Source: Smittium mucronatum (lineage: Eukaryota; Kickxellomycota; Harpellomycetes; Harpellales; Legeriomycetaceae). Taken from it: a stretch of DNA of 12,271 nt. The DNA is taken from assembly GCA_001953115.1 (NCBI GenBank), contig LSSL01001577.1:6186-18456 (forward strand), in the 5' to 3' direction. A model generated the notes under the pieces. It ran no database searches. It worked only from the letters and a program-made list of their open reading frames with translations, and was not told the DNA's origin. A program made the translations under genes and the position numbers. Below, in pieces: positions 1-7,422 of the stretch (the first letter of the stretch is position 1; every line of letters starts with the position of its first letter).

Positions 1-31
1 TTAGTATAGTTTTTAATGACGTTATCTTACA
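1..31 (+). repeat. 31-base motif, copy 1 (possible 3' end of a mobile element)
   Basis: This stretch matches the reverse complement of 12084-12114 at 27 of 31 positions by hand alignment. The shared core reads AATGA, then C or A, then GTTATCTTACA. Similarity stops right after the TTACA, where this copy runs into GAAAAAAATAC and the other into ATAAAATTCC, as expected for the 3' boundaries of two element copies or two related 3' UTRs. The element body would lie to the left, outside the window. Both copies point inward, towards rad9. Identification as a mobile element is inference. Confidence 0.5.
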
Positions 32-330
32 GAAAAAAATACTTGTAGAAAAAAAATTCTGTTCTGCGAAATAATTTTTCGAATTTTGAAAATCTATATC
101 AAAAACACCGAAGAAAAAGAATTTAGAGCTCAAATGAATAAAATAATCACAAGAAATTCAATATGAACAAAAAGGATAACACATAAAATCACTCAAATAT
201 TAAAATTTTCAAGATTTTAAATTAATCAAGAAATAAATATCATTTTTGGAGATGTTTTGGAAATTTTAATTATTTAATTTTTGGTTGTTGTTAAGATTTA
301 AAACTTTTTAATGTTAATTTTAATGCAAGT
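32..330. other. AT-rich gene-free stretch
   Basis: I see no open frame of useful length, no RNA gene and no clear repeat here. The DNA is dominated by A and T runs. Confidence 0.6.
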
Positions 331-498
331 ATGATTGAAATTTCTATTGCCCCTGTTGTTGAGATTTCTTTTTTGACTACGGTTACTGCTGCTAAGGCTT
401 TTACGATTAATTTTGATGTTGCATATAAATATTTTATTCTTATTAAAGATTATTTTTTGTTTACTCTTTGGGGGTGGGGGCTTGTTAATTTAATTTAG
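331..498 (+). other. Short open frame of 55 codons, low-complexity, doubtful
   Basis: An ATG at 331 opens a frame that closes at TAG 496-498. The product would begin MIEISIAPVVEISF and is rich in Val, Ala, Thr, Ile, Phe and Tyr. It resembles no family I know. The frame is also open upstream back to about 295. The local sequence has many GTT, GCT and ACT triplets and is less A/T-extreme than its surroundings, so it may be a decayed coding relic rather than a gene. A minus-strand frame at about 1130-1260 has a similar Val/Ala/Thr/Ile-rich texture. No intron or domain supports it. Confidence 0.15.
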
Positions 499-1011
499 CT
501 AAAATTCAATTATGAGTGCATTTATTCATTTCATCTAATTAATTTAAACTATTTGGTTTATAGAAAAACAATATTTGAAATATTTTTTAATCCACAATAA
601 ATTAAATGCTAATTAATTATAATATATATATATTTGTAAAAAGTAAAAATTATCTAATTTAATTACTACAAATTATTAATAGATTTTGTTGAAACATTTT
701 AATTTTTTTCGTAACAATGACAATTTTTAATGGTAAAATTATTTATATAAGGGTAAATCAAAACATTAATTATTTATACTGTTAAATAAGTTAAATAAGT
801 TGAATAAATACGTTATTTTTATGTTTTTTGAGACTAAATTTATAACATATTAAACCGTATTAAAACCAAAATAATACATATTCCTTATTTAAGAGAGTCG
901 TTATACGATTAATATTAGTCTATTGAAATAATTTAATGCAAATATAAATATAAATATGAAAATTAATTTCTAATAACAGTTCTAAATCTAAAAAAAGTTC
1001 CATATACTAAC
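499..1011. other. AT-rich gene-free stretch
   Basis: Nothing gene-like is visible. The stretch holds a short (TA)n run near 621-632 and the 9-base tandem repeat at 781-807 listed separately. Confidence 0.6.
781..807 (+). repeat. Three tandem copies of a 9-mer
   Basis: GTTAAATAA occurs at 781-789 and 790-798, followed by GTTGAATAA at 799-807. It is a small minisatellite-like run in non-coding DNA with no evident function. Confidence 0.8.
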
Positions 1012-1265
1012 AACAATTGCACCTTAATTTGCAGCAGCAATATTTGCAACTGCTGCAATTACAAAAAAATCTGAAACAGTATCATAAGCTCATTTCCACA
1101 GCCACCGCAACAGCAATATTAAAAGCTTCAGCAACTATGTCACAACAGTTGAAACTGTTTTAATCAAAATATAGTTAACAGAAGCAGCCAAAATCGAATT
1201 AACAGTATTTGTGATCGAAAAAGTAGCTATAACGACAGAAATTAAGATTTATACAGCTTAATTAA
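1012..1265. other. CAR/GCN triplet-rich low-complexity patch, possible decayed coding DNA
   Basis: This patch is richer in C and G than its surroundings and full of CAA, CAG, GCA and ACA triplets. On the + strand a frame stays open for about 50 codons up to a TAA near 1162 and would encode a Gln/Leu-rich stretch (for example LQQQYLQLLQLQ) then an Ala/Thr-rich one. It has no start codon and follows a stop directly. On the minus strand an overlapping frame of about 40 codons is Val/Ile/Thr-rich. With both strands half-open and low-complexity, a degenerate repeat or pseudo-exon is likelier than a working gene. Confidence 0.25.
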
Positions 1266-2211
1266 AGATAATAGCTTTTATTCTTGATCGCTTAATCTAT
1301 TTTAAAATTCCAATAATATATATAAGTGTCTTACACTTCAGATTATTTTTTTGGGGACTAATGTTTTCAACTGTGCATATCACGTTCTGAATAAAAATTA
1401 TTATTTTACAGTTTAGAATTATTATTCTAGAGGCTAAAATTAAAAAAAAGTAATATTGTAAATTTATTGTATTATAAGTAACAATAAAATGGTAAGAAGA
1501 CTAGTATTAATAACACTCCAAGACGTTTTAACAAATAGATTAGGTAAAAATATGAACTATAAAATTTACGTACTTTTCGTAGTTCACTATTTCGTATTTT
1601 TAAGCCTTTCAGTTCATATTTTATTAGCAATTCAGTTCTCCTGAAATATTATATTAGATTTAATTCATCTTAAAATGAGTACATTTCTTTTTGCGTTAAA
1701 CTTATTAAGACCTTCAGGCACAAAGCTTCTTAAAATTTATTAGTCCTTCTATGAAAAATTCGGTCATATCGCATAATTAACAGAAATTTAAAGAAATCAT
1801 GCCTATGATTTCGAAGGAGTAGTAGAGATCCATTCCATAAATTTATGCGTTATTTTTTTCACTTATATCAAATAAATCGAAATGATTATCTTCATTCAAG
1901 TTCTAAATATATTTTTTATCCCATTATTGACGTAGATCTTTAAAATTTACTTAAATTATTTTTGAAGACAGATGCTTATTCACAGTTTTTACATTCAGTA
2001 TATTTTAATAGTGTATTCAATTAAAATGGCCCAATGATTTATATTGACCAAAAAAAAAATAATTTTGTCTGTTTTACGTTTGTTTTTATTTAAATAAGAG
2101 AATATTAATCTGAAAAAGATGATCAGTGATAATTCATTATAAATGTTCTTGGATGCAGAATAACTAAAATAAAATTTCCATTTAGTAATAATCTACGTAA
2201 AAAAAGTAATA
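1266..2211. other. AT-rich gene-free stretch
   Basis: No coding frame, RNA gene or convincing repeat is visible across this stretch. Stops occur densely in all frames on both strands. Confidence 0.6.
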
Positions 2212-2416
2212 GCATTTTATTATCACTGAAATCTTACATAACTAACCAGAAATCTGATAACCACAACTAAAATCTGTCATTCACTGAATTTTTCATCACT
2301 AAAAAATTCTTAGGTTTTTTAACTGGCAAAATATCGAAAATTTGTCGTTTTAAGAGATTCAATAAAATTTTCCTTAATATCGTTATATATATGGGTATTT
2401 TTTTGGTAGTAATAGA
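2212..2416 (+). repeat. Long inverted repeat, left arm
   Basis: This arm pairs with the reverse complement of about 3235-3457. The best segment, 2224-2300 against 3366-3442 reversed, aligns without gaps at about 62 of 77 positions. It shares words such as TTTTTCATCACTAAAAAA and AAATCTGATA. Similarity continues with small gaps to a shared GGTAGTAATAGA-like word at the inner end (GGTAGTAATAGAG here, AGTAGTAATAGACG in the partner). This fits two copies of one repeat in opposite orientation, or the long terminal inverted repeats of a single element. The outer limits are approximate. Confidence 0.75.
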
Positions 2417-3234
2417 GAATATCAAGCCCGCAGAAATTTGTTTTTAACGAAATTATAACAAAAATCTAAACACATCTCAATTAACATCATATGACTTACC
2501 CAGAATTTTTTCTAGCTCCCAGCCATTTTGAACAGATAAAATTGGGCTCATATCGATATATAAATATCAATGAAACTGAGTAATATATGAACTAAAACAC
2601 TTGGAAAAAAAAAAAAGCCCCATTTTTAACAAAATATGATTTTTTGAAATCCTATAATCAATTTACATTTAATATATAAAATTGGATACATTTATTGTTT
2701 TAAAAGCTCTTGTTATAATTTAAATTCGCCGAAATTTAAAAACCAGAAAATTTACTAATGCTGCGTTTATTAAGGTTTTAGAGGATATGTAAATAGTTAT
2801 CCCAGTTTTTTTAAAAATTCATTAAAAATTTTTAATGCTGGAGGCTGATAAACTCTATTAATGCCCAATTTCCTATATATTTTAATGGGAATTAACATTA
2901 GAAAGGTGGTAAGATGTTTTTGACATGTAAAAATCTAGATGCAGAATATTCAAAAAATATTCGAAATTCTTTTTAAAGGTTAACCGAATTATAAATAAAA
3001 TAAGATTTGACCCATAATACTTAATTTTTATTGTAAATACTCATTTTAAATTTTTCGATGATGCCGATAATTACCATCATTTTAATTTTTTTTGGTTTTT
3101 CTTGCCCTATATACGCAAATTACATCCTCCAGTGTATCCGAATATCCGTAAGGATCGGTTATTTTCACAAGAAGGGCGGAGATTTCAATAGATCTGTGTA
3201 AAAAAAAGAGGGGTGAGATGTTAAAATTTGTTTC
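2417..3234. other. Spacer between the long inverted repeat arms
   Basis: The 818 bases between the arms contain no open frame of useful length on either strand, so there is no visible transposase. If the arms are terminal repeats, the element is non-autonomous or decayed. The stretch at about 3110-3180 is somewhat richer in G and C than its surroundings, but I cannot assign it. Confidence 0.4.
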
Positions 3235-3457
3235 GTCTATTACTACTAAAAATCATATTCATATCTATGCCGTATATTAAAAGATAATTTATCGAATTTA
3301 TTAAAAAGGACTAATTTTTATCAATTTTCGAAACTTTGTCCTATTAACAAATAGAAATTTTTTTTAGTGATGAAAAATTTAGTGGACAACATATTTTAGT
3401 GGTGGATATCAGATTTAGGGTAGGTTATGCAGAATTTCAGTCAAGATAATAAATTTA
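3235..3457 (-). repeat. Long inverted repeat, right arm
   Basis: This is the reverse-complement partner of 2212-2416, about 81% identical over the 77-base core at 3366-3442. It is slightly longer than the left arm because of small insertions in its inner half. The divergence shows that the duplication is not recent. Function unknown. Confidence 0.75.
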
Positions 3458-3504
3458 CCAAAAAAAATCACATCCACTTAAAAAAGAGGTTAAATGATAA
3501 ATGT

Positions 3505-3555
3505 CTGCCAGTTTGATTGAAAAGCGGACATTTTGATTATTATCTGTCAATTTGA
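3505..3555 (+). repeat. 51-base inverted repeat, left arm
   Basis: This arm matches the reverse complement of 3897-3947 at about 42 of 51 positions with no gaps. Shared words include AAAAGCGG, CATTTTGAT and ATTATCTG. The arm also contains a weak internal period, with TCTGCCAGTTTGATTGAAAA echoed by TCTGTCAATTTGATTTCAAA about 38 bases later. It begins 48 bases after the long inverted repeat ends, so the two structures may belong to one repeat cluster. Confidence 0.7.
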
Positions 3556-3896
3556 TTTCAAAATCAATACATCAATAATGATTTGCAAAATTGACACATT
3601 TCTTTATTAGATTCTGCCATTTTTTTAAATCCTCCATCAAAACCCAAACACCATTCAACCAATTATTTCCCAAAAACTCTTTGTTTTTCTATTTGCTCAT
3701 AATACATGCTGATATTGAAAGAAGGTGGCAAATAAGACCTTGATTTCCATATTGAAAAGAATTACCCGAGCCCCATTAGTTAGAATTATTACCAATAAAA
3801 AAATAGAAAATTCCTTATTGTTCGCGACTTTTATAAATTACAGATTTTCATTAGGCAAAAAGTCAAAAAGACATTTTTAAATTGAATCAATAAACT
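3556..3896. other. Spacer inside the second inverted repeat
   Basis: No gene is visible. With its arms the unit is 443 bases (3505-3947), a size compatible with a miniature inverted-repeat element. I did not see a clean target-site duplication outside the arms. Confidence 0.4.
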
Positions 3897-4218
3897 CCAA
3901 ATTGGCAGATAATGATCAAAATGACCGCTTTTTATTCAAATTGACCGTAAAATACCTTTTGAAAAAAATATCATATCTAATTAAGTATTACTGTCGCTTA
4001 CAGTATACGGGAGTTTCTTTCGAAGACCAGACTTTTTTTTACTGCGAAATCTATTGGCTACACTTGGATCTATTTAAAACCAGACCAATAAAAATAGAAA
4101 AACATGCTGGCTCTAATAAATTACAACACTATACCAGTAGAAAATTAGCCTCTAAAATTCATATTTTGAATTACCCAATAACTCTATTTTTTATCTTGCT
4201 ACCATATTTCCAAATTAG
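3881..4218 (+). other. Open stretch without AUG, ending in a consensus splice donor
   Basis: The frame is open from 3881 until the TAA at 4220-4222 and has no ATG codon at all, so it cannot be a stand-alone gene. The stop is created by the sequence AG|GTAAGT at 4217-4224, a perfect 5' splice donor, so the stretch could be an internal exon ending at 4218. The predicted residues (for example KTRPIKIEKHAGSNKL) match no family I recognise. Its first 67 bases overlap a repeat arm. It may be a chance frame, an exon of an unrecognised transcript, or a transposon relic. Confidence 0.2.
3897..3947 (-). repeat. 51-base inverted repeat, right arm
   Basis: This is the reverse-complement partner of 3505-3555, about 82% identical. 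It overlaps the start of the open stretch at 3881-4218, which lowers the likelihood that the stretch is a conserved gene. Confidence 0.7.
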
Positions 4219-4222
4219 GTAA

Positions 4223-4728
4223 GTAGTAAAAATTTAGTAGGAAAGTGTCTGCTCTCAAAGAGAATCTCTCATATATTTTTCGTTGTATTATTTGGATTTT
4301 ATTGCCTTTAAATGTTTGATTTGGTTTTATCCAATAATGTAATAAATTTTTTATGTCTACTCTCTGAAGAATAAAGCCAGAAAATTATTTACAGTTTTCA
4401 GTGGTGTTTACTATCAATAAAGTTGTGTTTCAAAAAATAATTAGACTTGGGTTTTAACTTTCATATATTGAACATTGGTTAACTAATTATATCAAGAGCT
4501 TAGAAAGCGAATAGGATTTTGCGTAATAGAAGCAACTAAAATTAATCTGAAAGTGGAAAGCTCAAAACAAAACTTCGTAACACGAATTTCTGCAAAATTA
4601 AAGATAATAGAAACTTAAATTTTTATTCCGCATTCAATCCATACAGGTGATTTTGCCTAAAAATCCTTGTTCGAAAACAGCATAGTCCTGAGAAACTTTT
4701 TTCTGCATATATTTAAGTATAATCTATT
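4223..4728 (+). promoter_or_regulatory. Upstream region of rad9, elements uncertain
   Basis: These 506 bases hold no gene and presumably carry the rad9 promoter and 5' UTR. A CCAAT word sits at 4331-4335, and a TATA-like stretch (ATATATTTAAGTATAA) lies at about 4708-4723, immediately before the start codon and too close to it to act as a standard core promoter. Such words are common by chance in DNA this rich in A and T, so no element is assigned. Confidence 0.3.
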
Positions 4729-7357
4729 ATGGAGTTCCAAATACCGACAGATTCCATCAAAAGTAAACAAATCCAACTTATATACTGTGATTAAAATATG
4801 TTTTAATAGTTTTCATTGAATTCAGCCTTCTTGAAATGCTTACAATGTTTAAGTCGATTCGGAGAAGATGTTTACTTTGAGGCTAAGGAGGATCAAGTAA
4901 TTATAGAATAATTCATCTTTTTTAAAGTATTTTTAACAATTAACCAACTCTCCCTTTTATCACAGCTCGAATTGATAAGTATCAATAGTTCAAAAAGCGC
5001 TTATGGCTCCATAAACTTTTCTAGCCTGTTTTTCGATACCTATTACGTCTCACCAAGCTTAATGGATGGGAAGGATCCGGCCATGAGATTCAAAGTGCTA
5101 TGCAAAGTAAGGCTCCAAGTAAGATATTTAACTTTTTTGAATCCTGATTAAAACTTTCTTACTTCATTTACAGCCTCTAATGGGGACTTTTAAACTCAGG
5201 GGGGCTACACCAGATAAAGCAGTTGATAAATGTATTGTTAAAATAGAGGAGAGTACTAAAAATAATAGAGCTTCTTCTGACCTTGGTAATGATGATAGAA
5301 TTATATCATTTGAAAATCGCCTAGTTGTATCGATACACCAGAAGGCTGGTGTTGTTAAAACTTATAAAATGATATATGAAGAGACCGATACATTGCACGC
5401 TATTTATGACAAATCGACCTGTACTAATAGATTCGTAATAGACCCCAGATTACTGAAGGACACTATTTCTCATTTTCCTAGACAATTGGATGAAATCTCC
5501 CTTTTGATGACAGAAGAAAACGTTCTTGTTAGAAGCTGGGCCAGTGGCGCTCTAATTAGCGATTCTAACCTTACATACGGGGATGATCAGAGCAATAAAA
5601 ACCACCGAAGTTTGTTTGGCTCTGGCGGAGTTTTAGGTATTTCTACCCCTATTTTCATTTTTAAGATTTGTCTTATAATTTTTAAATTGTTTAGCTGGAG
5701 ATGCAAACAGAATAATGCAAACAGAATTAATAATGGAATCTGAGGAATTCGATCTTTTTGTAGTAGAATCCAATCAAAAAACTCAGACCCAGAACTCTGG
5801 CGTACCAGATTTTCTTTTTACAGAGCTTACATTCGGTCTTAGAGAATTTAAGTCAATATTACAATATGCTGAAGCTGCAAATGCACCCTTACAGGCATTT
5901 TTCGATAATGGTGGTGACCCTATTCTAATATCAATTTCTGAAGATCAATTTGATATCAATAACGGAATCAATACAAATGTTCTTTCAAGTTCCAGAAGAA
6001 AAAAAAGGAAAGATAATACAAATGGGTATTATAAAAGCAATTCATATAACAATAATACGATATCTAATGAAATATGCATTGAAGGTGTGAATGCAGAATT
6101 TGTACTGGCAACGGTTTCCGATCCCAGTTTGACAAACAGCAACACATCCCAAAGCTCAATACAGTCTATAAAAAGAATTGTTAGACAATATGCAGAATCT
6201 CAGGCATTGTCACAAAACAGAACCCGCACTAGTCCTGATAAACTCATGGGTAACAGCATTTCACAAACCCAGACCCAGACCCAGACTCAGCCAATTTCCC
6301 CAAGCAGGAAAATCCATAAATTAACTCAACAGGATACCAATAATTACTCGCTTTTAGAAGGGTTTTTACCCCCTTCAATCACTTCTAAACGCATAGTTGA
6401 TGACTCTTCTGTTCAAGCACCTTTTCTTCAAAATCAAAACGTTGTAAACCAATCTGTGAAGTCATCAGAGAGGCTAAACATTTCTCAGGGCGAACCCGGG
6501 ATTTCAAATCTTCATCAGAAAGGTCTAAAAAATATAGCTAATGACCTTGAAAAGACAAATCAGGACCTAGGTAAATCGGCCTCAAGTATATCCAATGAAA
6601 GAGTTGGTTTTGGTGCGGATTCCAGCAATAAATTTTTTGATCTGGCTTCTGAAAATTCTATATCTAGCCCTAGAAATATTCAAAATGACCCAATTGTGCA
6701 AAATAACTCATCGAACTCAAACCGTCAAATAAGCAATGTTGTTGATACCGGAAATAACAATATACAAAGCCAAAGTACAATTGACGCTAGCGACTCCCTG
6801 CTGAGAACCCCAAATTCATTAAATCATTCTTATGGAGATCGTGCCATTGAATTAAATACTAACGTTTCTAATTTACGCCCAAAAAATTCTCTAATATCTA
6901 AAACGAATAAAACAGATAATTCTATAGATGAACGTGCTGCAGCGGGTGAAAAAATACCTATCGACAGCATCTCTTCTGATTCCAGAAATATTTCAGGCTC
7001 TATACTAAAAAAAAGAATCGAATCCTTGAATATTTCAGATGAAAATATCTTCAACGGTGTTGAAAATAACCTTGGTTTTATTCAGTCGGATTTGACAAGC
7101 AATGGAACTCCATCCAAAGTTTTCACTCCAAGGACGAACCCTCAAAGTGTAAAACCTGTTAGAAAGAGAAGCTCTTTCAAAATATTTAGTTCAGATCATT
7201 CTTCACAATCCGAAGACCTCTCCGGGTCTGAAGACGGTGCTGAAAGTGATCTTGGTGCAACCCCACCCAGTTCAAAAAAGGTAAGATTTAAACCAACTCA
7301 TCTTTTATACTTGACTCAATTGTCTTTTTCTTATTGTAGCTTAAATCCTTGTTTTAA
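4729..7357 (+). CDS. rad9: Checkpoint clamp subunit Rad9 (9-1-1 complex), six exons
   Basis: Join 4729-4762, 4826-4896, 4966-5106, 5174-5636, 5695-7280, 7340-7357: 770 residues. Rad9 joins Rad1 and Hus1 in the ring-shaped 9-1-1 clamp, loaded by Rad17-RFC at damaged DNA in the nucleus, where its tail helps activate ATR-type kinases. Residues 1-379 read as the Rad9 PCNA-like double domain: LSRFGED at 20-26, NSSKSAY at 42-48, CKPLMGTF at 81-88, GVVKTYKMIYEET at 141-153, LHAIYDKSTC at 156-165, LREFKSIL at 285-292 and FVLATVSD at 372-379. The tail (380-770) is Ser/Asn/Gln-rich and ends in KKLKSLF (764-770), matching the KKFRSLF segment of human RAD9. The start ATG has A at -3, G at +4 and an in-frame TAA at 4720-4722. 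Every exon joint keeps the frame. Odd points: about twice the usual length, an insert at about 319-370 with RRKKRK (337-342), and 14 SQ/TQ sites in exon 5 (12 in the tail). Confidence 0.95.
4763..4825 (+). other. rad9: rad9 intron 1 (63 bases, phase 1)
   Basis: The donor is GTAAAC after AAA A and the acceptor is TTCAG. Splicing joins A to CC to give Thr12 and links MEFQIPTDSIK to FLKCLQCLSRF, which has the length and pattern of the Rad9 N-terminus. Confidence 0.85.
4897..4965 (+). other. rad9: rad9 intron 2 (69 bases, phase 0)
   Basis: The donor is GTAATT after GATCAA and the acceptor is ATCACAG, with TTAAC (about 4939) as a possible branch site. Splicing joins EAKEDQ to LELISINSS, which matches the Rad9 order of charged loop then SINSS. 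Confidence 0.88.
5107..5173 (+). other. rad9: rad9 intron 3 (67 bases, phase 0), two tandem donors
   Basis: The donor GTAAGG at 5107 and the acceptor TTTACAG give VLCK-PLMGTF, which fits the family. A second donor, GTAAGA at 5119, is exactly 12 bases downstream and in frame; its use would add Val-Arg-Leu-Gln and leave a 55-base intron. Family alignment favours the first donor. Confidence 0.8.
5637..5694 (+). other. rad9: rad9 intron 4 (58 bases, phase 1)
   Basis: The donor is GTATTT and the acceptor is TTTAG. Splicing rebuilds GCT (Ala237) and links the inter-domain linker SLFGSGGVL to AGDANRIMQTEL, and so to the second PCNA-like half (ESEEFDLF and on). Exon 4 reads on into the intron without a stop for some distance, so the joint rests on the family pattern. 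Confidence 0.85.
5701..5728 (+). repeat. 14-base tandem duplication at the start of rad9 exon 5
   Basis: ATGCAAACAGAATA (5701-5714) is followed at once by ATGCAAACAGAATT (5715-5728), 13 of 14 identical. It starts six bases after the exon 5 acceptor. The unit is not a multiple of three, so the copies are read in different frames (DANRI, then MQTEL). Confidence 0.85.
6267..6290 (+). repeat. Tandem 6-mer encoding Thr-Gln repeats in rad9
   Basis: Three copies of ACCCAG and one ACTCAG encode (TQ)4 directly after SQ, giving SQTQTQTQTQP at residues 426-436. This is a dense run of potential ATR/ATM-type target dipeptides and a length-variable microsatellite candidate. Confidence 0.9.
7281..7339 (+). 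other. rad9: rad9 intron 5 (59 bases, phase 0)
   Basis: The donor is GTAAGA after TCAAAAAAG and the acceptor is ATTGTAG, with TTGAC (7311-7315) as a possible branch site. Splicing joins PPSSKK to LKSLF and a stop, recreating the conserved KK-x-[RK]-SLF motif. Reading through the intron would instead add an unrelated tail ending at 7370. Confidence 0.82.
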
Positions 7358-7358
7358 G

Positions 7359-7422
7359 GTAAAATGTTAATGTTTTGTTAATATCTCTCAAGTTTGCAAA
7401 TATTTCTATATTATTTTTTCAG
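7359..7422 (+). other. Possible intron in the rad9 3' UTR
   Basis: Just past the stop codon, after one G, stands AAG|GTAAAA, and 64 bases on is a strong TATTTTTTCAG acceptor. Length and borders match the five coding introns. The acceptor could also serve the exon 5 donor directly (skipping exon 6), which would change the C-terminus to KKNPFLVYVMY. Confidence 0.4.

Noticed and set aside
471..480. G-rich run (GGGGGTGGGGG) as a possible G-quadruplex
   Set aside because: Only two G runs are present, too few for an intramolecular quadruplex.
3050..3090. Possible similarity to about 8128-8160 (GATAATTACCAT against GATAATTGCCAT)
   Set aside because: The match is short, and I could not extend it on either side beyond what AT-rich sequence gives by chance.
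5180..5743. A stand-alone gene starting at ATG 5180 and ending at 5743
   Set aside because: It is exon 4 of rad9 plus unspliced intron 4. The codons just upstream (CCT CTA) continue the Rad9 pattern back across intron 3, and the end runs past the exon 4 donor.
6830..7054. Minus-strand open frame of 74 codons
   Set aside because: It lies wholly inside rad9 exon 5 on the opposite strand and reads as a shadow of the Ser/Asn-rich coding sequence, with no family pattern of its own.
7281..7370. Exon 5 read-through to a stop at 7370
   Set aside because: The frame stays open across intron 5 by chance. GTAAGA...TTGTAG splicing restores the conserved KK-x-K-SLF ending, which the read-through lacks.
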